From the NCBI GenBank assembly GCA_965197825.1, contig CBDANW010000002.1:930001-994000 (forward strand): 64,000 nucleotides of DNA, in the 5' to 3' direction. Positions 53,115 to 62,820 of the stretch are shown here, one piece after another (position 1 is the stretch's first letter; each line of letters opens with the position of its first letter). Source of the stretch: CBDANW01 sp965197825 (lineage in GTDB: Bacteria > Acidobacteriota > Vicinamibacteria > Marinacidobacterales > DATDRI01). The notes beneath the pieces are model-generated. The model ran no database searches, had not been told where the DNA came from, and saw nothing but the letters and a program-made list of their open reading frames with translations. The translations under genes and the position numbers were made by a program.

Positions 53115-54202
53115 CTACCTCAGTCTCAGGGCCGGATCTCCTAATAGGTGATAGATACTGAGGAGCTCGGGGTAAGCTCCCGTCTCAGCATACGCCGCCT
53201 GGCCTGCCAGGATGGCATCTCCCAATCGCTCGTGCTCCTGATTCACGACTTGATCGAGAAGCGCCTTGTGGAAGCGATGCGCCGGAGTGTTGAGACTGAG
53301 TCCCGTCGGCGAAAACGCCGCGATGGTACCCTTCCCGTTGGCTTTGAGAAGCTCTTCCGACAACGAGTTGTGGTACGGGAAGTGGAAGTAGCCATTCAGG
53401 CAGTTCATGGTAAACATCAACGGTTGCTGCGACTGCGGTGACAAAGCATCCACGCTACCGAGGTTGAAGAGATTCTCATTCGCCCACAAATGAATCGCCC
53501 CGTGGCCCATGTAACTGACCAGAGAGGCTCCCTCATCGAAGGCATTGACGATCGCGCTACGGGCTCCTGCCGTGCCCAGTTGCGTTAGATAGATTTTCTC
53601 GAGGTCTTGTCCAGACAGTACCGTCGACGCCAGCTCCTCCGCATCCGCGTCGAAGTCTCCCGCTTGGTCCGGGTTATCCGTGATGAGAACGATGGGCACC
53701 TCCGGATCCCCTGCCTCCGACTTGTAGGCCAGGACCTTCGTGACTAGCTGGTGTGCCTCTTCGACCGACGCAGCGGGAAGCCTCCCGATCGCCACATCAG
53801 GCAGGATGTCTTCGCCATTGATCGCCCCGTACCACGGATCCGACGCCGTCCATACAAACTGCGTCTTGATGATCTTCACCGGAACCTGACTCTCAACGCC
53901 GGTGGCCAGATAGTCCTTGAAGTCGTACGTTCTATCTCCTAGAAGGACCACGTATCGCAGCGTCGGCTCGCTCCAGTGGTGATACGCATAGCTCAGGAAG
54001 TCGTGGATCGACTCCGGTGTCGCCTCTCCATAGCCGAACTCTTCGTAGATGTCCTCGGTTGCTACTGCTCCGGCCACCAGGCCCTCGTTCCTTCGGTGCT
54101 CCAAAAGGGGCTCCGCCGCTGCCAGGAACTCCCTCGGACCTATCACCAGGTACTCCGCTCGGTTCCAGACCTCCTTGAGCCCGCTCGGGTGATGTCTTAA
54201 GA
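53115..54202 (-). pseudogene. Gingipain-like C25 peptidase, catalytic 3' segment of the IS-split gene
   Basis: This is about 360 codons of a secreted cysteine peptidase of family C25. It begins after the IS with LRHHPSGLKEVWNRAEYLVI, GPREFLAAAEPLLEHRR, then VVLLGDRTYDFKDYLATGV, PDVAIGRLPAASVEEAHQLV, the catalytic His in LVSYMGHGAIHLW and the catalytic Cys in FTMNCLNGYFHFPYHNSL. The end IYHLLGDPALRLR is the C25 C-terminus. All catalytic parts are present, but upstream domains and any start lie beyond two IS insertions, so no secreted enzyme can be made from this locus. The IS fits into codon context precisely: GGQV|LRHHPSG rejoins in frame. Confidence 0.85.
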
Positions 54203-55574
54203 TTCCTGTCAAAGAAAAACGATGTATGGTTCCCCAAGCTCAAACCCGTCCCCGTCATGGGGACAGAAAAGGAGAACCATACATCATGGGAAAGGTACTA
54301 CCGAGTCAGCGATTGCTCAAGCAGTTCGAGGAACAACTGGTATTTGGGGAGATGAATCTCTCGGAGATCGTCCGGTCGGGAGCTCAGATGATGCTTCAAT
54401 ATGCGTTGGAGCGCGAGGTGACGGAGGCGTTGGGTCGAAACTACTATGAGAACGCTCCGGCAACGACGAAGGAGAAGGGACGACGCAACGGGTATGAGTC
54501 GCATCGGGTCCTCACGGGCGAGGGAGCGGTAACGGTGCAAGTGCCGCGGGTACGAGAAACAGAGAAGGTGTTTCAGTCAAAGATTCTCGACGCCTACGTG
54601 AGCCGGACCGAGAAACTCGATGAACTGATCGCGCGGATGTACGTCCACGGGATGTCGACGCGTGACATTGAGGCGACGTTCGCGGACGTGCTGAGCGGCA
54701 CGGGTGTCTCGAAGTCGGTGGTGAGCCGGGTCACACGGTGTCTGTCGGAGGATTTCGAGGCGTTTCGAAAACGGGATCTCTCGAACGAGAAGCTGTTGTA
54801 TCTCGAGCTCGACGGCACGTACCTGCGCTACCACCAAGGAGCGGAGAGAAAAGAGCCCATCCTCGTTGCGACCGGCTATCGCGCTGATGGGACGCGAGTT
54901 CTTCTTCATATCGGTGTCGGCAACCGAGAATCCTACGAGAACTGGAAGGGGTTCTTGCAGGAGATAGTGGCCCGAGGAATGAGGGAGCCGTTGCTCATCG
55001 TGACGGACGGGAATCCTGGAGTGCTCAAAGCGATCGCAGAGGTCTTCCCTCGAAGCCTCAAGCAACGTTGCCAGAAGCACCGCCTCGAGAACATCCTGGG
55101 CAAGGCTCCGAAGGAAGTGCGCGACGAACTCAAGGCGGCCATCCTTGAGTCGTTCCATGCGAACAGCTACGAGCAAGGGCTGAAGAAGGGTCGGGAGGTG
55201 ATCGCTCGGTACCGTCAACGATTCCCGAGCGCGATGAAGTGCATGGAAGAGACCTTCGAAGCGTGTCTTCAGGCGCTACGCCTTCCTGCGGCGCATCACA
55301 AAAGGCTTCGCACGTCGAATCTACTTGAGCGCACGTTCGGAGAGCACAAACGTCGCACAAAGGTCATTCCTCACTTCTTCACCGAGGAGGCCGCGATGAA
55401 ACTCTCGTTCGCTGTGCTCTTGGCCGTCGCAAACAAATGGCGCGGCGTGAGGATGGATGTCTTCGCCGCTAGGAAAGTCGAGGAGCTTCGCAACGAGCTT
55501 CTCCCGCAAGGCACGTCGGAGGAATCAGCAGCTTAACCGAGCGCGGGGAACCGTACGGAGATTTGACAGGAAAA
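54203..55574 (+). mobile_element. IS256-family element 2 (inside the C25 gene)
   Basis: 1372 bp with inverted ends TTCCTGTCAAA (left, 54203) and the complement at 55562-55572. The pre-insertion site reconstructs to the palindrome GTCTTAAGAC, of which TTAAGA is present on both sides (54197-54202 and 55575-55580), a 6-bp duplication. The transposase inside is intact and opposite in direction to the host gene. Confidence 0.85.
54286..55536 (+). CDS. IS256-family transposase, intact
   Basis: This 416-residue transposase is distinct from the two others nearby. The catalytic triad is in LLYLELDGTYLRYHQGAE (Asp), LIVTDGNPGVLKAIAEVFPR (Asp) and LRTSNLLERTFGEHKRRTKV (Glu). QRCQKHRLENILGKAPKEVR is the C/H motif after the second Asp. 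The N-terminal half carries ALEREVTEALGRNYYEN and NGYESHRVLTGEGAVTVQVP. ATG 54286 follows AGGAG. Complete, so the element may be mobile. Confidence 0.94.
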   Translation: MGKVLPSQRLLKQFEEQLVFGEMNLSEIVRSGAQMMLQYALEREVTEALGRNYYENAPATTKEKGRRNGYESHRVLTGEGAVTVQVPRVRETEKVFQSKILDAYVSRTEKLDELIARMYVHGMSTRDIEATFADVLSGTGVSKSVVSRVTRCLSEDFEAFRKRDLSNEKLLYLELDGTYLRYHQGAERKEPILVATGYRADGTRVLLHIGVGNRESYENWKGFLQEIVARGMREPLLIVTDGNPGVLKAIAEVFPRSLKQRCQKHRLENILGKAPKEVRDELKAAILESFHANSYEQGLKKGREVIARYRQRFPSAMKCMEETFEACLQALRLPAAHHKRLRTSNLLERTFGEHKRRTKVIPHFFTEEAAMKLSFAVLLAVANKWRGVRMDVFAARKVEELRNELLPQGTSEESAA

Positions 55575-56282
55575 TTAAGACTTGACCCCCGCTCGACTGC
55601 GGCCTTCTCACCTCGGGAGACTTCACCGAACCCTTCGACACCATCAGGTAGCTTCGGTCAGACTCCGCCCAGAAGCTCACCCCACCACTCTCGAGCTCCG
55701 TCACTCCCGTCAGCCACTGAGGATGGACTCCCGTCACGTCCAACACGTAGCCGCCCACTTCGACACCAGAGATTACCGCCGCTCCCGGCTCAGTGAAGCT
55801 GCCTTGGAGGGCGCCCTGTTCCGCTACCAGTTCAGCCGGGTGGCTCACCTCGAAGCGGTTCAGCATCGCCATCGAGTACGCCGCGTCCGTGTCCCCGACG
55901 TCTTCCATATCCAGGATGTTCTCTCCCTCCTGGAGCAATCCAGGGCCTATCTCCGCGTCGACCTGGTGCGGCGTCTCACCATCCCACCACGTCTCCGTCA
56001 CCAGCGTCCCGTTCACGTACAACCGCACGTGGTGATCCGGGTTCTGCGGGAAGTCACTTGCCCCATGTAGCCACACTCTTAACTGAGCCGCCTCCGGCAC
56101 CGGCGACAGGTTCGTCACCTCGAACGGGAAGCTCTTCGTCATCGGGCCGAACACCCAATCCCACTGCCAGATGTCTTCCTCGCCCTCAAACGTTGGCTGA
56201 TAGAGCCGGTTCTCATCTCGTTCCACTGTCTTCCAGTAGAAGCTGCTACCCGCTCCCGTCGCCGGGATCCGTCCCGCTTCCC
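55575..56282 (-). pseudogene. C25 peptidase gene, middle segment between two IS elements
   Basis: Codons between IS elements 2 and 3. The segment reads ATGAGSSFYWKTVERDENRL, YQPTFEGEEDIWQWDWVFGP, MTKSFPFEVTNLSPVPEAAQ and a jelly-roll-like beta domain (HHVRLYVNGTLVTETWWDGE), then AELVAEQGALQGSFTEPGAA and SGGQVL, where IS 2 begins. Its left end joins the catalytic segment in frame. This part corresponds to the beta-sandwich that precedes the C25 catalytic domain in large secreted proteases. Confidence 0.75.
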
Positions 56283-57613
56283 GTGGAAATAAGAATGGCG
56301 TAACCTCCGGTTAAGCAAAACGAAACCACGCCTGGAAAGGCGAGGAGGAGGATTACGCCATGAAGAAGCCTACCACCATATCGAAGGAGTCTGTAAGCGA
56401 GTACCGGGAGTTCGTCCAACTTCGGCTGCGTAAGCGGGTACTGGAGGCGATCGAGGTCGTGCTCGAGGAAGAAGTCAACCAAGCGCTGGGGTGTGGTAGC
56501 TACGAGCGTGCGGAAGACCGCCGTGGATATCGCAACGGAGCCGAAACCCGTCGCGTGACGACGTCGGTGGGAACTCGCGAGCTCCGTGTGCCACGAGCCC
56601 GCGTGCGAGACGAGTAAACGGGAGAGACGACAGAGTTCAGGAGCGAGCTGTTGCCCCGGTACGCGCGCCGGACTCGTGAGGTCGACGAGGCGATCTTGGG
56701 GACGTACTTGTCGGGCGCGAATAGCCGCCGGATCCGCAAAGCGCTGAAACCACTGCTCGGTGAGGAGCACCTATCGAAGAGCGCGGTGTCTCGCGTGGTT
56801 AGCCGGCTGAAGGAGCGCTTCGAGGAATGGCAGAACCGTGCTCTCAGCGAGGAGGTCTACGCGATCGTTTACCTGGACGGCTTCCACCTGAAAGTGCGGA
56901 TGGCGAAACGTGTGATCAGCGTACCCGTACTGGTCGCGCTCGGGGTCGCGCCAGACGGGCACAAACGTCTGTTGTCATTACGTCTGGCGGTGAGCGAAGC
57001 CTCGACGCATTGGGGCTCCGTGCTGGAGGGACTCCAGGCTCGAGGACTCCGGGCTCCCAAGCTAGTGATCAGCGACGGCCACAAGGGGCTGACGAAAGCG
57101 CTGGAGAAGTGGCCGGGGTGCCGGTTGCAGCGACGTACCGAGCACAAGCGCGCCGACTTGCTCGAACATTGCCCGGCGCACGCACGCCGTGAGCTCCGGC
57201 GTGACTACAACCGGATCGTCTACGCTAAGAACGGGATCGATGCTCGCAAAGCCTATGACGAGCTCGTCGCCAAGTGGACGCCTCTCGCGCCGGCCGTCGT
57301 CCGAAGCCTAGAGGAGGCCGGTAATCAGCTGCTGACCTTCTACGAATTCCATCGTGCCATGTGGAAATCGATTCGAACGACCAATGCTCTGGAGAATCTC
57401 AACCGCGAGTTTCGACGCCGGACGAAAACCCAAGCGTCGTTCTCCAGCGAGGAGTCCGCGGTCGCTTTGCTGTTTGGGCTTATCGCCTCTGGCCAGATTC
57501 AACTACGACGCCTCGACGGCTACCAACGTCTGAGCGAGGTTCTCGAACGCGCGGAGGTTGCCGCCTGATATGATACTCTGATGACGGAGTGGAGGGTGCC
57601 GTTCTTCTTCCAC
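56283..57613 (+). mobile_element. IS256-family element 3 (inside the C25 gene)
   Basis: About 1331 bp. The left end GTGGAAATAAGAATGGCG and, inverted, the right end GTGGAAGAAGAACGGCAC form imperfect inverted repeats. The left end resembles that of element 1 (GTGGAAATAAAG). No convincing target duplication is seen in the flanks. The transposase has an internal stop. Confidence 0.72.
56360..57568 (+). pseudogene. IS256-family transposase interrupted by TAA
   Basis: The frame starts at ATG 56360 and meets an in-frame TAA (56615-56617) after 85 codons, directly before the sequence TTEFRSELLPRYARRTREVD. It then continues unbroken to 57568. Catalytic residues lie in IVYLDGFHLKVRMAKR (Asp), KLVISDGHKGLTKALEK (Asp) and IRTTNALENLNREFRRRTK (Glu), all in the second part. 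A TTG at 56651 might start a shortened product that lacks the N-terminal DNA-binding region, so the element is probably inactive. Confidence 0.88.
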
Positions 57614-60101
57614 GGACCTCGGGACACATCCCGGCGCCGCTCCGTTCAGCTCTTCCATGCGCACGCCTTCCGTGCTCGACTCCAGCTGGTACACCGCTTC
57701 GTGACCATAGGGGTTCTCAGACGCTCCCTGGCTCACGAAGTACAGCGTCGAGCGAGGCCCAAACTCTCGCGGATTCGGGCTCACGTAGAACGCTACCGCC
57801 TCACCCTGATGCGCCAACCGTAGCTCGCTCGTCGGCACCGCCTTCTTTGTTCCCGTTCCGTACACCGACTCGAAGCTCACTCCGTACAGCCCGGGCTCAC
57901 TCTGCGCGAAACGCGCCAACACGTTCCGGTTGGCGTGGCTATCCACCTCACGATGGCTCCTCCCGAATCTCACCTCGGCCCTGTCTTTTCCTTGGAATGC
58001 GATCCGCACCACCAGGCGACGCGCCACCAGAACCAGACGCCCGTACGTCTCATCCCATCGCATCGGCGCCAGCTCCACCAGGGCCTTCTTTACCGCGCCC
58101 TGGAATCCCACATCCATCAACTGGGCCGACTTCTCCGGGTAGTAAACACCCCGCGCCCGACGCCTCTTCTTACGGAGGCCGGTTTGCACCGTACCGCTCT
58201 CACCCGCCACCACGACTGGCTCCGTCGAGCTTGGACGGAGGCTGGTGAACTTCGCCAACCTCTCCTTTTCCACCGACACCAGCGTCACATTGCGGCCCCC
58301 CACCACGTCTTGCCACGTGCGATAGACCGGCACATCCGGGTCTCCCGATTCCCCGAAGTCCTCGAAGCCCGGGGTCTCCAGCAACACCGTGCCGTCTTCC
58401 TGAGGGATCGCGTAGAAACCCTCCGTCAAAAGCTCCAGCTCCAACCACCGCTTGCCACGACGATGCACCAGAAGCTCATTCGCCTCCGGATCGCCGTACG
58501 TGATCCGGGACTGCGAACCCTCCGAGGTGGCTTCCGACGAGCCTTCGGATTCGCCGCCGCCTTCTCCGACTTCCGTCCCGGCGCCTACTTCCGGTGTCGC
58601 CGACACCGGACCGTGAAGCTCCGTCACTCCCGTCGTCTCGATGTCTTCCAGCTGGTAGTAATACGTCACGCCGTTGGTCAGACCCGAATCGACGTAGCTG
58701 TACCGAGCGCCCTCCGGTGACGACCCTAGTCCTGGAATGACCGTCGCCGTGATCCGCTCGTACGGACCTGCCTCGCTAAGCGAACGATAGAGATGGAATC
58801 CGAGGTTATCTAGCTCGGACGCCGTCTCCCAGTTGAGTGACACGGCGCCGTCTATACCCAAGGCCTCGAACGACACCAGCTCAACCGCCGTCGTCGCTTC
58901 GATCTCATCCGCCCCGATGTCCCACGGCGCAACGCGGTTCCCTCCGTCGATGTCCTGGCGGAAGATGGCGCTCAGATCTGCGCCTGCAAGCTCCGCCGCA
59001 CTTCCGCTCTGGATGTGCAGATCCCTGCCAGGTTCGTCCACGAAGTTTACGTTGGCAAGAAGCACCGATAGCACCTCGCCTCCCGCCGGGCTGTGGGCGG
59101 TCGCGGTAATATCGCCCGAAAGGTTGTTGCTGCTAGCGCCCGACCGGGGAATGGCGAAATCGCTCCCCCCATTACTGTGAGAGATGTTGTTTTGAATCAA
59201 CGCGACGCCTGAAAAACCGAAGATCCCATCACCGGTGTTGCTATAGATGGTGTTGTTCAAGATACGAATGACGGACCCTGCACCCATATTGGCCATGGTA
59301 ATGCCGTCGTCGCCCGCGTCGTAAATGATGTTGTTATAGATATCGATGTCCCAGTCGGCGCCGCTGAGGTCCGGTGCGATACCGTCTCCGGGGACATTGT
59401 GAACGAGGTTGTTTCTCAAAATGACTTTGTGAGCACCAGGGGTCTGACCTCGAACGTCGATGCCATCGCCAGACCCGGTGCCATTCTTGATCTCCAACCA
59501 TTCCACCGTCACATAATCCTCTTGCACGCGCACGCCATCGTTGCTGCCGGTGTTGTCGAGCACGACTCCGGTTGCGGGACGACCGAGATGGCGGTTTCCG
59601 GGATCCACCGTGAGCGTGATGGGGTGGTCGGGGTCGGTGGTGGAGCCAAGGATCTCGACCTGATCAAAGGCGGCTCCATGTCGTAGGCGATCCCGATCTC
59701 CTTACGGTCGTCGGCGAGCAGGTCGGCGCTGAAGACGCCTTCGCAGTAACCCGACGGAGCGAGGCTCGCAACCGCGATGACCTGATACTCGTTAAAGCCG
59801 ACAGTTGCCGTGACGGTATCAGTGGTGCTTGACGCATAGGCACTCGTCGTATTCGCTCCTGAGTGTCCAACACTGCATCTGCCGATATCAATGCCTAGGG
59901 TCCAGGCAGGCGTGTTACCGGCCCACGAAATACCTGCCGAGGCACTGGAAACGACGGCACTGGCAACCGCCATTCCGTTTTGCACGACACGGAACGCCGC
60001 CTGGGTCGTAACAGTGCTATTGGTATTGTCTGACTCTCCGACCCCGAGCTCCACGATGGTGTCCTTGCGGTACCAATGCGTGACCTTGCTAGGTGGGATC
60101 T
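57614..60101 (-). pseudogene. Secreted beta-helix/FN3/C25 protein, N-terminal segment of the IS-split gene
   Basis: This is the 5' portion of the split protease gene. The first preserved residues WYRKDTIVELGVGESDNTNS and an all-beta domain (NTPAWTLGIDIGRCSVGHSG) precede a frameshift near 59680. Then come a right-handed parallel beta-helix of repeated NN-I-Y turns (ILRNNLVHNVPGDGIAPD, IDIYNNIIYDAGDDGITMAN, IRILNNTIYSNTGDGIFGFS) and an FN3 domain (AVSLNWETASELDNLGFHLY). A Glu/Gly/Ser linker follows, then the propeptide-like region (EGFYAIPQEDGTVLLETPGF, ARFAQSEPGLYGVSFESVYG). The start was removed when an IS66-like element entered at 60101. IS element 3 cuts the 3' side after ELNGAAPG. Confidence 0.75.
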
Positions 60102-60975
60102 GTAATCTGAGCGCAGAGATCCATCAAGGAGGTCAAATCGATGCGCTCGAGGAAAGCGGAACTTTCAGAGGTTGAGAAACAGTTCGAATCATGGAGGTCG
60201 AAGCCACACGGACGTTTGATCCCGGAGGAGTTGTGGAATGCGGCGGTGGGGCTGCTGGATCGGTATACGCCGAGCGCGATCTGCCGTCATCTCCGCTTGA
60301 ATTCGGCGCGATTCAAGAAGGTCCGAAAGACTCATGGAGCGGTTGTGAGCGCCAAACGTCTCAAGGGAGGACAACGAAGGGTTTCTGGAGTAGGCTCCCT
60401 GAGCAAGAAGCCTGGACGGAGTGGAACGGAGCAGGTGAGCGCGATAGCTCCGAGTCGGACTGCGTTCGTGGAGCTGGCGCATGGGATGGGCTTGTCGGGC
60501 GGCATGATGACGCCCTCCGCTGAACTCGGTTCAGGGTGAAGGAACGATGTGCCGTCTGACGGTAGAGAGCGCATCGGGGAGCCTGACGGTCGTAACGTCG
60601 AATCGCGAGGGAGAGAATGAGCTGGTCGAATCTGTTTGTCGCTTCGTGGTCGGCGCGCTCGGCAACGGCACTCACACATGATCCAGATCGTTCCTCAACT
60701 GAAGGTATTGGTGGCTTGCGAGCCGGTTGATTTCCGCAAGGGTATCGATTCTTTGGCTTGCGTGTGCCGACAACAATTCCAGCTCGATCCGTTCCTCGGC
60801 ACGTTATTCGTTTTTCGTAATCGTTCAGGCACGGCGCTCAAATTTTTGGTGTACGACGGACAGGGGTTTTGGTTATTTCAGAAGCGTTTTTCGAAGGGCC
60901 GTCTGCAGTGGTGGCCGCGTCATACCACGGATGGAGTTGCGGCGCTGCCTGCCGAGCAATTGGCGGTGCTACCTC
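60102..60975 (+). mobile_element. IS66-family remnant (tnpA-tnpB, no tnpC)
   Basis: The left end begins near GTAATCTGAGCGCAG (60102), like IS66 termini that start GTAA. It carries tnpA-like and tnpB genes in order, with ATGA overlap. The DDE transposase gene tnpC and the right terminus are absent. At about 60975 the sequence changes to a nucleotidyltransferase gene. Confidence 0.7.
60141..60681 (+). pseudogene. IS66-type TnpA-like protein, frameshifted
   Basis: ATG 60141 begins RSRKAELSEVEKQFESWRSK, with an HTH region (SAICRHLRLNSARFKKVRKT) and AFVELAHGMGLSGGM. Near 60525 the frame shifts. The third frame carries the typical end CRLTVESASGSLTVVTSN and FVVGALGNGTHT, stopping at 60679-60681. 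This two-part layout, with an LTVESASGS-like tail, is that of the IS66 orf1 product. AAGGAGG lies 6 nt before the start. It is coupled by ATGA to tnpB. Confidence 0.7.
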
Positions 60976-61190
60976 GCTCGGACGCCGACCTTCTGATCGT
61001 AGTCGAGAGCAGTCCCCACCGCCATTCCCGCGACCGGTTGCCGGAAGCGCTTCGCGCGCTAGCCCCACTCCCCTGTGCCGCCGACCTCTATGTGCTGACA
61101 CTCGAGGAGGTGGATCGCTTTCAAAGAGAAGGGTCACCACTGCTGCGGATCGCCCTCACCACCGGCCAAGATCTTCTCCCCGCGGACTGA
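60678..61190 (+). CDS. Chimera: IS66 TnpB fused in frame to a nucleotidyltransferase C-terminus
   Basis: This is a 170-residue open frame. Residues 1 to about 97 are canonical IS66 TnpB: LVACEPVDFRKGIDSLACVC, GTLFVFRNRSGTALKFLVYD and GQGFWLFQKRFSKGRLQWWP. From about residue 98 the sequence becomes the second half of an MNT-type nucleotidyltransferase: PRSDADLLIVVESSPHR (the DxD motif), LAPLPCAADLYVLTLEEVDR and REGSPLLRIALTTGQDLL. The NTase N-terminal GSxARG helix is missing. The join, near 60975, keeps the frame. I take it as a product of recombination between IS66 and a resident NTase gene; a working fusion is unlikely since the NTase lacks its first active-site loop. Confidence 0.72.
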   Translation: MIQIVPQLKVLVACEPVDFRKGIDSLACVCRQQFQLDPFLGTLFVFRNRSGTALKFLVYDGQGFWLFQKRFSKGRLQWWPRHTTDGVAALPAEQLAVLPRSDADLLIVVESSPHRHSRDRLPEALRALAPLPCAADLYVLTLEEVDRFQREGSPLLRIALTTGQDLLPAD

Positions 61191-61244
61191 TTGCGCCGGC
61201 ACCACCGCCGGATGGTGAGACCGATCCAGGCTAGGCCAGATCTT

Positions 61245-62634
61245 CTAACGCAGCTTCAACGCCGGGTCCCCTAACAGATGATAGATGCTCAGAAGCTCCG
61301 GGAAAGCTCCGGTATCGGCGTACGACGCCTGGCCCAGCGAGGATCGCGTCTCCCAATTGATCGTGCTCTTGGTTCACGACTTGATCGAGAAGTGCCTCGA
61401 TGTTGGCCGCGGTGTCGCTTCCAGCGTCTTTGGCAGGACTGTCGGATCCTTGACCGGGGCGGTATGGCTGAGATGGAAATCGTCTCCCGGGCGGTTCACG
61501 AATAGAGGGTCGGACCCTGTGATATCGGTGCCGGCAGGACAGCTGGCGAGGTTGTTACAGTCGCTGGTCGTGTTGTTGTAAAAGAGGTTGAAAATCTAGG
61601 TCGGATCAACGCCACCGGTCTCGGTCAAACCATAGCGGCCGTTGTTCGAGAGGATGTTGTTCCTAACTACGATTCCCGTTCCGTCGGTGCGAATCCCGTC
61701 TCGAACGGAGCCGTCAACCGTGTTGTTTTCTACAATTGAGCCGTTGCCTCGTGCCCAGATACCATCGTTCCCATTGGAATAAACCAGGTTGTTCCTGATC
61801 GTGCAGGACGGCTTGAGAACGTCGATGGCGGTAAAAAGTTGTAAACAATGTTTCCGCTGACGATACATGTCCCTGTTGCATCCGTTGTATCGACCCAAAT
61901 GCCATCATCGTCTTCGTTATAGACGGTGTTGTCGGTGATAGAAACCGATCCGGTGGCGGTGTTGTAAACACGTATCCCTTGGTCGTTGGGGCCGTTGTCG
62001 TGGACGGTATTTCGACGAACCGTGATCACGTCTCCTTCGTAAAGGATGCCCTCAGCGCCATTGTTGAAGAAGACACTGTCCTCGATCGGCACGTTGTCAC
62101 AGGTAGCCCCGTCCGCGAGGCGGTCGAAAAACCCGCTGCTGGCATTATTCGTAATGATGTTGTCTCGGATCGTCACGTTGGAGGCGCCGTTGCACCAGAT
62201 TCCGTAGAAGTTGTCGTCGTGTTTCAGACCGTCAAGGATGATGTATGCTCCCTGCAGCTCGATCCCGTTAGCACCGTTCGTGTCAATGACGGGCCTGCCT
62301 GTGCCGCTCCAAGCCTGGAACGTAAGCTCGTTGCCAGCGGTGCAAACCTTCGTGACCTAGACCAACGCGTTATAGGCGGTTCCGTTGTCTCCGTGAATGT
62401 GAATCGTGTCTCCACAGGAAGCCTGGCCATGGGTGTAGCCGATCGTTGCGCAGGACGAGGCGGAGCTTGCTCAGGTGCAGGTGCCGGTGTCGGAGCCCGT
62501 CGAGCCCCCGACATACCGGTCGGCGGCCACCACGGCCTGGCTTGTGCCAAGGACGAGCAGCGGGATGAGCGAGCCGGGGAGGAAAACCTACAAAAGAGGT
62601 GGCGATCCCCATAATTGATGAGAACTCCCCCCAA
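61245..62634 (-). pseudogene. Second beta-helix/C25 gene copy, heavily decayed
   Basis: This is a minus-strand relic. Near 62590 a signal-peptide-like stretch (LIPLLVLGTSQAVVAADRYV) precedes YVGGSTGSDTGTCT, followed by in-frame stops near 62480 and 62355. Beta-helix turns follow: ASNVTIRDNIITNNASSGFF, ITVRRNTVHDNGPNDQGIRV and VSITDNTVYNEDDDGIWVD. Frameshifts near 61840 and a stop near 61597 come next. ITGSDPLFVNRPGDDFHLSH is the usual last beta-helix turn. It then passes directly to IEALLDQVVNQEHDQLGDAI and YHLLGDPALKLR (stop 61245-61247), the end of a C25 peptidase. The FN3 and catalytic domains are deleted, and one G is inserted near 61335. Confidence 0.7.
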
Positions 62635-62666
62635 GAAAAGGCGTTTTTCGGAGGGACGGCTTTATC

Positions 62667-62700
62667 TCAACTGAGGGCTGGATCCCCCAACAAATGATCA
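62667..62700 (-). pseudogene. Third C25 tail, remnant
   Basis: Eleven codons: DHLLGDPALS and stop at 62667-62669. They match the C25 C-terminal ends at 53.1 kb (YHLLGDPALRLR) and 61.2 kb (YHLLGDPALKLR). It lies just upstream of the second beta-helix copy, as expected if three such genes once stood in tandem. Short, but the position supports it. Confidence 0.5.
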
Positions 62701-62751
62701 AGGGCGTTGGTGTTTTTGCACGTCGGCAGACGCCGCGCGCCGGCCTAAACT

Positions 62752-62780
62752 TTGCTTTAAGACTGATCTTCCACTACGAT
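62752..62780 (+). promoter_or_regulatory. Sigma-70-like promoter of the LDH2-family gene
   Basis: TTGCTT (62752-62757), a 17-nt spacer and TACGAT (62775-62780). Transcription would begin near 62787, 34 nt before the ATG at 62821. Pattern-based. Confidence 0.4.
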
Positions 62781-62820
62781 TTCGTTTCTTCGAGGTTCTT
62801 TCAGAACTGAAGCCGAACAA

